The notes below the pieces were generated by a model. That model made no database searches. It was not told where the DNA came from and saw nothing but the letters and a program-made list of their open reading frames with translations. A stretch of DNA of 21,014 bases, taken from a virus. Shown one piece after another: positions 14,301 through 21,014 of this stretch. The DNA lies in the IMG/VR virus record IMGVR_UViG_3300025083_000270, positions 1 to 21,014 of that record; one strand, written 5' to 3'. Within the stretch, counting starts at the first letter, position 1, and each line of letters opens with the position of its first letter. Position numbers and translations under genes: made by a program.

Positions 14301-14324
14301 CCCACCAATACGGTGGGTTTTTTT
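14301..14324 (+). terminator. Rho-independent terminator before the packaging genes
   Basis: CCCACC (14301-14306) pairs with GGTGGG (14312-14317) across a five-base loop, followed by seven T residues. It separates the small-gene cluster from the terminase operon. Confidence 0.88.
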
Positions 14325-14352
14325 ATGCTTATTAGTTTACGGCGTTTTTATG

Positions 14353-14360
14353 TACTTTTG
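14353..14360 (+). promoter_or_regulatory. Promoter -7 box TACTTTTG at the terminase small subunit gene
   Basis: TACTTTTG fits TAnnTTTG and ends only four bases before the ATG at 14365. With the usual start point about seven bases downstream, the transcript would begin at or within a few bases of the ATG, that is, with almost no leader. Confidence 0.6.
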
Positions 14361-14364
14361 CAAT

Positions 14365-14718
14365 ATGGCTATACAAAATACACAACAGAAAAAAGCAGCG
14401 ATGCTAGAAGCCCTAGAAAAAAGCCTAGGCGTAGTAACTACCGCCTGTAAGCAGGTGGGAATAGCTAGAAAAACTTACTACTTATGGCTAGCTAAAGACA
14501 AAGAATTTAAAGCCGCTGTAGACGATATTAGTAACGTAGCCCTAGACTTTGCAGAAAGCCAGCTACATAAACTTATACGCGAAGAAAACCCTACAGCTAT
14601 TATTTTCTACTTAAAAACAAAAGGTAAGAAGCGCGGCTATATAGAACGCCAGGAAATAGCACACGACGGCGCTATAGAAAGCAAGCTAATAGAATGGAAG
14701 CCAGCAAACAAAAAGTAA
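14365..14718 (+). CDS. Terminase small subunit
   Basis: I start this protein at ATG 14365 (MAIQNTQQKKAAML..., 117 residues) rather than at the upstream in-frame ATG 14350, which lies before the -7 box. The N-terminal half has an HTH typical of small terminases (LEKSLGVVTTACKQVGIARKTYYLWLAKDKEFKAAVDD): V-x-x-A-C-x-x-V-G-I, then R-x-T-x-Y-x-W. It is followed by a helical oligomerisation part with NPTAIIFYLKTKGKKRGY, a segment seen in phBC6A51-type small subunits. It would recognise the packaging site on phage DNA and recruit the large subunit, whose gene overlaps its end by 25 bases. Confidence 0.85.
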   Translation: MAIQNTQQKKAAMLEALEKSLGVVTTACKQVGIARKTYYLWLAKDKEFKAAVDDISNVALDFAESQLHKLIREENPTAIIFYLKTKGKKRGYIERQEIAHDGAIESKLIEWKPANKK

Positions 14719-15875
14719 GCGAAAGCTGTAATATACAATTTTACCAAACCCTTAATAGTAAAGCTAGAATAAAAATACACCAAGGCGGTACTAGAAGCGG
14801 TAAGACCTACGCTATTTGTCAGTACCTAGTATACCGTATTACAACAGCAAAAGAACCGCTAACTATTGATATAGTACGTAAAACACTACCAGCTATTAAA
14901 GGTTCTGTACAGCGCGACCTAATAGGAATACTACAGCGCCTAGGTATATACTACCGCGGCGTACACAACAAAAGCGAAAACACCTTTAAGTATAACGGCT
15001 GTACTATAGCGTTTCTGTCTGTAGACGAACCACAGAAAATACGCGGTAGAAAGCGCGATATATGCTTTATAAACGAAGCTAACGAATTACACTTTGAAGA
15101 CTTTAGACAGCTTAATATGCGTACTACTGAACAGGTTATAATTGACTTTAACCCTTCTGACCCTGTACACTGGCTATATACAGAACTAATAGACGTAGAC
15201 CGCGACGACGTAGACACCTGGATAACAACTTACCAGGATAACCACTTCCTACCAGCTGAACTAGTACGCGAAATAGAACTACTTAAAGACCGCGACCCAG
15301 ACTACTGGCGTGTATTTGGCGAAGGGCAGCGCGCTGTATTTAGTAGCCGCCAGATATTCCAAAACTGGACCTATATACCTTACGCAGAATTCCCAGACCT
15401 GGACTACCACCTAGGGCTAGACTTTGGTTTTACTAATGACCCTACAGCTGTAGTTAAAGTAGCTAAGAAGGGTAACAAGCTATACGTACACGAACTGTTA
15501 TATAAGACAGGACTAACAAACCGCGATATAGCCGACTTCCTGAAGGCGCAAGGCTTAAACCATACGTTAATGTTTTGCGATAGCGCCGAACCTAAAAGTA
15601 TAGTAGAACTTAAACAAATGGACTGCCTAGCTAAGCCAGCTATAAAGGGCGCTGGTTCTATTACCGCTGGAATATCGCTACTAAAGGAATTTGACGTAAT
15701 AATAAGCCAGGAAAGTAGCAACCTAATTAAAGAACAACAGAACTACTACTGGCAGCAATTAAAGGACGGTACGGTAATAAACACGCCAATAGATAAGCAT
15801 AACCACCTATGCGATGCGCTGAGGTATAGTACCTATAGTTTATATAAAAACCGTAACGACTTTTTTGTAATTTAA
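14694..15875 (+). CDS. Terminase large subunit (ATPase-nuclease)
   Basis: This 393-residue protein is the DNA packaging motor. Walker A is GGTRSGKT (31-38), Walker B is ICFINEAN (123-130) with catalytic Glu128, and DFNPSDPVHWLY (151-162) is the coupling segment typical of the PBSX/Terminase_3 family. The RNase H-like nuclease domain shows GLDFGF with Asp243, MFCDSAEPKSI with Asp296, and HLCDALRY with Asp374, the three metal-binding acids. Length is normal to slightly short. The start overlaps the small subunit gene in another frame, giving coupled expression. Nothing is truncated. Confidence 0.95.
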   Translation: MEASKQKVSESCNIQFYQTLNSKARIKIHQGGTRSGKTYAICQYLVYRITTAKEPLTIDIVRKTLPAIKGSVQRDLIGILQRLGIYYRGVHNKSENTFKYNGCTIAFLSVDEPQKIRGRKRDICFINEANELHFEDFRQLNMRTTEQVIIDFNPSDPVHWLYTELIDVDRDDVDTWITTYQDNHFLPAELVREIELLKDRDPDYWRVFGEGQRAVFSSRQIFQNWTYIPYAEFPDLDYHLGLDFGFTNDPTAVVKVAKKGNKLYVHELLYKTGLTNRDIADFLKAQGLNHTLMFCDSAEPKSIVELKQMDCLAKPAIKGAGSITAGISLLKEFDVIISQESSNLIKEQQNYYWQQLKDGTVINTPIDKHNHLCDALRYSTYSLYKNRNDFFVI

Positions 15876-15881
15876 AAATAG

Positions 15882-15889
15882 TAAATTTG
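15882..15889 (+). promoter_or_regulatory. Promoter -7 box TAAATTTG before the portal gene
   Basis: TAAATTTG matches TAnnTTTG and lies just after the large-terminase stop, 13 bases before the portal ATG at 15903. The expected start point leaves a leader of only a few bases. Confidence 0.55.
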
Positions 15890-15902
15890 TAAAAATTTAA
15901 GT

Positions 15903-18155
15903 ATGGCTAGCCTTTTAGACAGAATTTCAAAACTTATTAGTAAGAACGCCCAACAGACAGCAGCAGAATATAACCGCGCTATATACCAATACTTAGGCGA
16001 AAGTATTTTATGGAACCCAGAAAACGACAGAAGCTATATAGACGAAGGCTACCGTAAGAACGCTACAGTATATTCGCTGGTAAACATTATTACCAAAGCA
16101 GCTACTACTATACCCTTCCAGGTCTACGAAAAACAAAGCGATAACGACTTGAAACGCTACAAGGCGCTAACAAGTGGCACGCTAGATAGTAGTACTATGT
16201 ACCAGGCTAAGATGCTACAGAAGAACGCGCTAGTAGAAGTTAAAGACACCGCACTACACCAACTGCTAGACAGACCAAACGCGGCGCAGTCTTATAACAG
16301 CTGGCTAACTGAACTTATAGCCTTTGGTAAACTAACTGGTAACCGTTACGTATATGGTATAGGACCAGATAGCGGACCTAACCAAGGTAAGTATACTGAA
16401 CTATATGTACTACCTAGTCAAGTAGTAGAAATAGTATCTAACGGTATAATGCAGCCTATTAAAGAATACCGTATAGAATATAACGGTAACTATAGTATGG
16501 ACGCAGACTGCGTACTACATATAAAAGACTTTAACCCTTACTACGACGGTACAGGCAGCCACTTATACGGTCAAAGCCCACTACGCGCTGGTCTTAGAAG
16601 TTTAACAACAAACAACGAAGCCGTAACTACAGGGGTTAAATATCTACAGAACCAGACCGCTAGGGGTGTACTTATGTCCGAGGAAGGCGACCTAAACGAA
16701 GTACAGGCGCAACAATTAAAGGATAAATTTAGACAGCAATACCAAGGTAGTAACAATGGCGGCGACGTTATTATAACACCTAAGAAACTTAGCTGGGTAA
16801 ACTTTGGTTTAAACGCTGCGGACGTTTCACTAATAGACCAGTATAACGCATCTATAAAAGATATTTGTAACATATTTAACGTACCAGTACAGCTACTAAA
16901 CAATACAGAAGCCAGCACGTATAACAATATGAAAGAAGCCAAAAAGGCTTTATACCAAAACGCTGTTATACCAGAACTAGTAAAACTACGCGACGAACTG
17001 AACCGCTGGCTGGTCCCAATGTACGGCGACAACCTATACCTAGACTTTGACTTTACAGCCATACCAGAACTACAGGAAGAAAACGACAAAGTAGTACAAC
17101 AGCTAAGCGCTGCCTGGTGGATAACACCAAACGAAAAACGCGCTGTAATGAACTACGGCAAAGACGAAGACACGCCAGCTATGGACGACTACTATATACC
17201 TAGTAACCTACTACCAGTAAGTAACCAGGATATAGAAATACCAGAACCAGCGCCTATGGCTGTAGATATAGAAGAAGAAAAACGCCTAATAAAAGAAGCG
17301 CTTAAAGATATTGTAGTAAACGCCGAAACTGTAGAAGTTAAAGCTAAAGTACCTGGAATGACAGACGTATATACTACAGAAGAAGAAGCACAGGCACGCG
17401 CTGAAGAACTAGGCGGCAGCGGTACACACCAGCACACCTTTGACGGCGAAGAAGTATATATGCCTTTTGACACCCACGCAGAATACGAAGAAGCTATAGC
17501 CGAAAGTAAAAAGCAAATGTCTGACAAGCTAAAGACTGCACTAGAAAAAAAAACTAACGACCATAACGAAGAAGTAGGCGACGACGATAGCAAGCGTACT
17601 ACTGTAGGCACACTATACGAAGTATATAAACGCGGTATAGGCGCTTATAGAACTAACCCAGAAAGCGTACGCCCAACGGTACAAAGCCCAGAACAGTGGG
17701 CTATGGCACGCGTAAACAGTTATTTATATGCGCTTAAAAATGGTAAGTTTAGGGGTGGCAAACACGATACAGACTTACTACCAGCTGAACACCCAGAAAG
17801 CAGTAAAGAAACTAGCAAAGCAGAAAGCTACGACGACTACCCACAAACGGCGACTAACAACGCTAAGCGTATGCTAGGCTGGATAGAGAAATACGGTAGG
17901 GACGTAGTAACAGCTGGTACGAACGTAGGGCTAGCTAGGGCGCAGCAATTAAGCAGCCGCGAACCAATTAGCCTAGATGTTTTAAAACGCACTAGAAGCT
18001 ATTTAGAACGCGCCAAAACGTACAGTACTGTAGACCCAAAACACAAAGACGAACCCTGGCTAGATAACGGTTTTGTAGCTTACAACTTATGGGGTGGCGA
18101 AGCTATGCGCGTATATGCAAACAAAAAGCTAGCCGAACTAGAAGACAATGCCTAA
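15903..18155 (+). CDS. Portal protein (HK97 family) with two extra C-terminal domains
   Basis: The first 440 or so residues form an HK97-type portal: NATVYSLVNIITKAATTIPFQVYE (near 52-75), LLDRPNAAQSYNSWLTELIAFGKLTGNRYVY, GQSPLRAGL, then FNVPVQLLNN and YNNMKEAKKALYQNAV, which are recurring portal motifs. The protein is 750 residues, against a usual 400-500. The extra part begins with a short EAQARAEELGGSGTHQHTF...YMPFDTHAEYEEA linker (about 492-531) and continues with two modules. One (about 539-630) carries GTLYEVYKRGIGAYRTNP and PEQWAMARVNSYLYALKNG; the other (about 640-750) carries NNAKRMLGWIEKYG and DEPWLDNGFVAYNLWGGE. I have seen similar modules attached to phage head proteins, but their roles are unknown to me. 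The MuF gene overlaps its end by eight bases. Confidence 0.9.
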   Translation: MASLLDRISKLISKNAQQTAAEYNRAIYQYLGESILWNPENDRSYIDEGYRKNATVYSLVNIITKAATTIPFQVYEKQSDNDLKRYKALTSGTLDSSTMYQAKMLQKNALVEVKDTALHQLLDRPNAAQSYNSWLTELIAFGKLTGNRYVYGIGPDSGPNQGKYTELYVLPSQVVEIVSNGIMQPIKEYRIEYNGNYSMDADCVLHIKDFNPYYDGTGSHLYGQSPLRAGLRSLTTNNEAVTTGVKYLQNQTARGVLMSEEGDLNEVQAQQLKDKFRQQYQGSNNGGDVIITPKKLSWVNFGLNAADVSLIDQYNASIKDICNIFNVPVQLLNNTEASTYNNMKEAKKALYQNAVIPELVKLRDELNRWLVPMYGDNLYLDFDFTAIPELQEENDKVVQQLSAAWWITPNEKRAVMNYGKDEDTPAMDDYYIPSNLLPVSNQDIEIPEPAPMAVDIEEEKRLIKEALKDIVVNAETVEVKAKVPGMTDVYTTEEEAQARAEELGGSGTHQHTFDGEEVYMPFDTHAEYEEAIAESKKQMSDKLKTALEKKTNDHNEEVGDDDSKRTTVGTLYEVYKRGIGAYRTNPESVRPTVQSPEQWAMARVNSYLYALKNGKFRGGKHDTDLLPAEHPESSKETSKAESYDDYPQTATNNAKRMLGWIEKYGRDVVTAGTNVGLARAQQLSSREPISLDVLKRTRSYLERAKTYSTVDPKHKDEPWLDNGFVAYNLWGGEAMRVYANKKLAELEDNA

Positions 18156-19806
18156 ACAACTGCTAAGTAAACAGTTTAAGCAAGTCTGGCAAACGTCCGT
18201 AGAACGCGAACGCGGTAAAATGGAACGCCAGTACATAGCTAAGCTACGCAAATGGTATAACGCCGAATACGCTAAAGGCGTCCAGCAGTTTGTAGACGAA
18301 GGGCGTATAATAGTACAGGGTTTATTTCCTGTAGCTTTTTTGTCTAAATTCTACGAAGAATACTACGAAGAAACAGGGCTACACTTTGCGAACTGGTATT
18401 TTAAGAACTATAAAAAGTTTGTAAAGAAGCAAAGCGCCGAACAATACCAGAACCAATGGCGCGCTAGTTTTGCTAGTTATGGCGCTGCGGTAGCTAAAAC
18501 AAACGTAACACTAGTACAGGGTACAGCGTTAAAAACCCTTATAGCCCTTACAACTAAACTTAGCCGCGACCCAGAATTCCAAGCGCTAGGCGCAGCTGAA
18601 CAAGCGCGTATATTACGCCGACAGTTTGACGGCTACAGTAAATATCAAGCTGAACGGTTTATACGTACAGAAACCACCGCTATAAGTAATAAGGCTATAC
18701 TAGAAAGCGCTACTACTATATTCCCAGCAGACCAGCTATATAAAGAATGGTCTACAGCACTAGACGGACGCGAACGCGCAAGCCATAGGGCAGCAGACGG
18801 ACAAACCGTACCTTTTAACCAGCCTTTTATAGTACAGGGACAGGAACTAATGGAACCAGGCGACAGGAACGGCAGCGCTAGTAACGTAATAAATTGTAGA
18901 TGCGCCGCTATACCAGTACCTATAGAAGACGCTGTAGCTGTAGAAGGTTTAGAAAATATAGGCGTACAAATAGCTGGCGAAAACCTAACAGGTGGACTAA
19001 CCGCCGCAGACGTAGCAAGTATAGCAGCAACTATAGGCGCACCAAAACCAAAACCTAAGCCAAGGTACAGCGGACCAGACCAAGGCAAAGGCGAACCGCT
19101 AGGCGACTACTTAGAAAGGGTAAACCACCCAGCACTAGACCAGTATAAGCAATTAAAGAAAATAGAAGCCCAAGGCTATATAGTAGGCGACCTAGAAATA
19201 CTAAAACAAGTAAAACAAAGTATAGATATACGTTTGAAGTCAAACCAAGGCGCTTTTTTAAGCGCTGATAACACCTTTATAGAAATAGGTACACTAAGAT
19301 TTAAAAAAGGTAGTAATTCGTTTAAAAAGGTTTTGAACCACGAAATAGGACACCAGATACATTTTCAAAATGAATGGTCTAGCTATAAAATAGTTTCTAA
19401 TAAAATAGTAGAAAAATACTTTACTAAATTTAATAAACAGCTAGGTTTTAGAGATAGACGCCAAGGCGATATACATTTTAAGTATAATAGGAAGCTACAA
19501 AATTTATTTAATAAAGATAAAGCCGACTATTTTAAAAAGAAATATAAACTAACCGACCAGGAATATAAAGAATTTCGCGCCGCTACTTATGATTTTTTTG
19601 GCGCTATTACTAAAAATAAAGTAGGCGGCGGACACAAAAACGTTTATTATAAAGGTAGTTATGGTAAAAACGCCCAGCGCTGGGAAGTATTAGCCCACGC
19701 TAGCGAAAACTTCTACGACGGCGGTAACCCTTTATTTAAGGAACTTTTTCCAGAAATATACGCTGACACTTTAAAACTTTGGGACGAACTTTTAAAAAGC
19801 AAATAA
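18148..19806 (+). CDS. MuF-type minor head protein fused to a zinc-metallopeptidase-like C-terminal domain
   Basis: Residues 1-260 are a phage Mu F-like head morphogenesis protein: RFIRTETTAISNKAILES (170-187), then KEWSTALDGRERASHRAADGQ (199-219) and NVINCRCAAIP (246-256), the family's conserved end. A Lys/Pro linker (KPKPKPR, 300-306) leads to a separate domain of about 240 residues. It contains VLNHEIGHQIHF (395-406), an H-E-x-x-H zinc site with His398, Glu399 and His402, and later WEVLAHASENF (512-522), where Glu513 could be the third ligand; TYDFFGAITKNKVGGGHK lies between. MuF proteins of phages are known carriers of polymorphic C-terminal toxin domains that can be injected with the genome. 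Whether this one is a toxin, a head-maturation enzyme or inactive cannot be told from sequence. From about 19230 the code becomes more AT-rich, as if the domain came from elsewhere. Confidence 0.85.
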   Translation: MPKQLLSKQFKQVWQTSVERERGKMERQYIAKLRKWYNAEYAKGVQQFVDEGRIIVQGLFPVAFLSKFYEEYYEETGLHFANWYFKNYKKFVKKQSAEQYQNQWRASFASYGAAVAKTNVTLVQGTALKTLIALTTKLSRDPEFQALGAAEQARILRRQFDGYSKYQAERFIRTETTAISNKAILESATTIFPADQLYKEWSTALDGRERASHRAADGQTVPFNQPFIVQGQELMEPGDRNGSASNVINCRCAAIPVPIEDAVAVEGLENIGVQIAGENLTGGLTAADVASIAATIGAPKPKPKPRYSGPDQGKGEPLGDYLERVNHPALDQYKQLKKIEAQGYIVGDLEILKQVKQSIDIRLKSNQGAFLSADNTFIEIGTLRFKKGSNSFKKVLNHEIGHQIHFQNEWSSYKIVSNKIVEKYFTKFNKQLGFRDRRQGDIHFKYNRKLQNLFNKDKADYFKKKYKLTDQEYKEFRAATYDFFGAITKNKVGGGHKNVYYKGSYGKNAQRWEVLAHASENFYDGGNPLFKELFPEIYADTLKLWDELLKSK

Positions 19807-20009
19807 TGGACGAACTAGGTAAACTATTAGAAAAATACCAAGCAGCTAACCCAGAAGCTGAAAACCCTTTTAACTTCTTTAGCTATTTAGGCGACGAAGG
19901 TTTAATAGATATGCTTAAAAAAGCACTAAAAGAAGGTTTAATACTAGAAGCTGTAGAAGACGGAATAGGTCCAGACCAAGGCGAAGTAACACTAATAAAA
20001 AAACCGTAA
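19806..20009 (+). CDS. Small acidic protein coupled to the MuF-metallopeptidase gene
   Basis: The frame starts at 19806 with a one-base overlap of stop and start (TAATG), so it is translationally coupled to the MuF gene. It encodes 67 residues, strongly acidic and helical (MDELGKLLEKYQAANPEAENP, then GDEGLIDMLKKALKEGLILEAVED). No family is recognised. Genes in this place beside MuF toxins can encode immunity or inhibitor proteins, but small head-assembly genes are equally common between MuF and protease genes. The call is therefore open. The TAA stop is also the start of the next promoter box. Confidence 0.65.
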   Translation: MDELGKLLEKYQAANPEAENPFNFFSYLGDEGLIDMLKKALKEGLILEAVEDGIGPDQGEVTLIKKP

Positions 20010-20014
20010 ATTTG
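20007..20014 (+). promoter_or_regulatory. Promoter -7 box TAAATTTG before the protease gene
   Basis: TAAATTTG matches TAnnTTTG, overlaps the stop codon of the preceding small gene and lies 16 bases before the ATG at 20031. It could drive the protease and capsid genes independently of the portal operon. Confidence 0.55.
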
Positions 20015-20030
20015 TACAAATTATTCTAAT

Positions 20031-20702
20031 ATGAGTATTTTATTTAAAAGCGCGCCACTAGGCGAACTAGTAGACGCTGACGAAAAAAAAGGTATTGTAA
20101 AAGGGTACGCTAGCTACTTTAATAATAAAGATAGCGACAGCGATATTATACGCCCTGGTGCATACGCAAAGACTATTAAAGAAAATGGACACCGCGTAAA
20201 GTATCTATACCAGCACAATATGGCGCAGCCACTAGGTAAAATGGTAGAACTAGTAGAAGACGACAAAGGTTTAATGTTTACAGCTGAAATAGCTAAAACT
20301 ACTTTAGGAAACGACGTACTAGAACTAATGAAGGCTGGCGTAATTACTGAAAACAGCGTAGGTATTTTACCAATGCAAAAAGAAAACAAAATGGACTACC
20401 GCGAAATAACGGAAGTAAAGCTATACGAAGTAAGCGCCGTAACACTAGCGGCTAACGACCAAGCTAAAATACTAGACGTTAAAGGCGAAAAAGCCCAGGA
20501 AAACATTTTAAAAAGATACGATGCACTAGCTAAACTTGTACGCAAAGGCGATATAAGCGACGAAATGGGCTACGCTATCGAAGCCGAACTACTAAAACTA
20601 AAAGGTTTATTCGCTACAGCTACTGCGCCGTCTAACGACACGCAGCCAGCAGATGACAGCCAGGCGGTTTTTGAGTATTTAATAAATAAATTTAACAACT
20701 AA
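20031..20702 (+). CDS. HK97-type prohead protease (peptidase U35)
   Basis: This 223-residue protein matures the capsid by removing scaffold peptides. It follows the family pattern: GIVKGYASYFNNKDSDSDIIRPGAY (21-45), VKYLYQHNMAQPLGKM (56-71) with catalytic His62, MKAGVITENSVGI (100-112) with catalytic Ser109, and VKLYEVSAVTLAAN (129-142) with Glu133 as the probable third member of the triad. The last third is a helical and low-complexity tail. It sits directly before the major capsid gene, the usual place. Confidence 0.93.
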   Translation: MSILFKSAPLGELVDADEKKGIVKGYASYFNNKDSDSDIIRPGAYAKTIKENGHRVKYLYQHNMAQPLGKMVELVEDDKGLMFTAEIAKTTLGNDVLELMKAGVITENSVGILPMQKENKMDYREITEVKLYEVSAVTLAANDQAKILDVKGEKAQENILKRYDALAKLVRKGDISDEMGYAIEAELLKLKGLFATATAPSNDTQPADDSQAVFEYLINKFNN

Positions 20703-20721
20703 CTTTTTTAATTTTTCTATA

Positions 20722-21014
20722 ATGGAAGAAAATACTAAAAAACACCTAGACCAGTTAGGCGACGTAATCGACGCTAAATTGGAAAAGGCGTACGGACAGG
20801 CGATTGAAAGCGCCAACGGAAAAGCAGACGAAATGTTAAAGTCTGAAATTTCCAACTTGACTAATAAATTTAACGAACGTTTTGACGCGTTAGAAGTAGC
20901 TAATAAAAAGAACTTCGAAGCTGGAAAAAAAGTATCTTTTAAAGGTGCTTTAGCAGAAGCTATTGAAGGCGGTGCTATTGACGCTATGCGTAACGGAATG
21001 TCTAAAGCTGCACG
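20722..21014 (+). CDS. Major capsid protein, HK97 fold (N-terminal part, cut by window end)
   Basis: The frame opens at ATG 20722, 19 bases after the protease stop, and is still open at the right edge (97 full codons). The visible part is a charged helix (MEENTKKHLDQLGDVIDAKLEK..., EMLKSEISNLTNKFNERFDAL) typical of the delta or scaffold domain of HK97-type capsid proteins, followed by KKVSFKGALAEAIEGGAIDAMRNG. The HK97 fold itself would lie beyond the window. Codons such as TCC and TTG that are rare elsewhere in the window appear here. Position after the U35 protease makes the call secure even though the core domain is not visible. Confidence 0.85.
   Translation, partial: MEENTKKHLDQLGDVIDAKLEKAYGQAIESANGKADEMLKSEISNLTNKFNERFDALEVANKKNFEAGKKVSFKGALAEAIEGGAIDAMRNGMSKAA

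Noticed and set aside
14247-14450. 67-residue frame between the small-gene cluster and the terminase genes
   Set aside because: It runs through a strong terminator hairpin and overlaps the terminase small subunit in another frame with a lysine/asparagine-rich, low-complexity translation; it is a shadow.
16571-17611. Long open frames on the minus strand opposite the portal gene (and similar ones opposite other genes)
   Set aside because: They mirror strongly biased coding on the plus strand, have Ser/Leu-rich low-information translations, and no promoters or recognisable domains.
18148-18155. Portal and MuF read as a single fusion
   Set aside because: They are in different frames and overlap by eight bases with a normal ATG, which is ordinary translational coupling without a slippery sequence.

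Overview
The window is a stretch of a tailed double-stranded DNA phage (siphovirus type, HK97-like head genes). Every gene I can support lies on the + strand. The host is most likely a member of the Bacteroidota, probably a flavobacterium. Start codons sit behind A-rich leaders with no Shine-Dalgarno sequence (for example the leader TAAAAACAGAAAAATG used twice), and several transcription units begin with the Bacteroidota -7 promoter box TAnnTTTG. No integrase, repressor, endolysin, tRNA, rRNA or CRISPR array is visible. The gene order reads as one arc of a circularly permuted map: the rest of the capsid, the head-tail connectors and the start of the fibre gene would lie outside the window, between its right and left ends.

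Left part (1-6965), tail: the 3' end of a fibre/LamG-type adhesin, a small acidic protein, the major tail protein, a tail-assembly chaperone pair joined by a programmed -1 frameshift on an A9 run, the tape-measure protein, and a 710-residue baseplate or distal tail protein. Rho-independent terminators close the major-tail-protein unit (1834-1867) and the tail block (6931-6965).

Middle part (6975-14324), replication, recombination and small genes: a small HTH protein, a single-strand-annealing-like protein, a small protein with an SSB-like acidic tip, a PDDEXK exonuclease, a stand-alone DnaA domain IV-like protein, a VRR-NUC nuclease, a winged-helix initiator whose linker-coding DNA holds 24-bp-spaced iterons and a 20-bp palindrome (candidate origin), a second PDDEXK-like protein, a primase-helicase, and a set of small hypothetical or membrane proteins, two of which sit between good terminators.

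Right part (14353-21014), packaging and head: small and large terminase subunits, a portal with two extra C-terminal domains, a MuF-type head protein carrying an HEIGH metallopeptidase-like C-terminal domain followed by a one-base-overlapping small gene, the HK97-type prohead protease, and the N-terminal part of the major capsid protein. The best candidates for a second look are the MuF-metallopeptidase cassette, the in-gene origin, the frameshift site, and the apparent complete absence of the tetramers GATC, GGCC, CCGG and CATG from the whole window.
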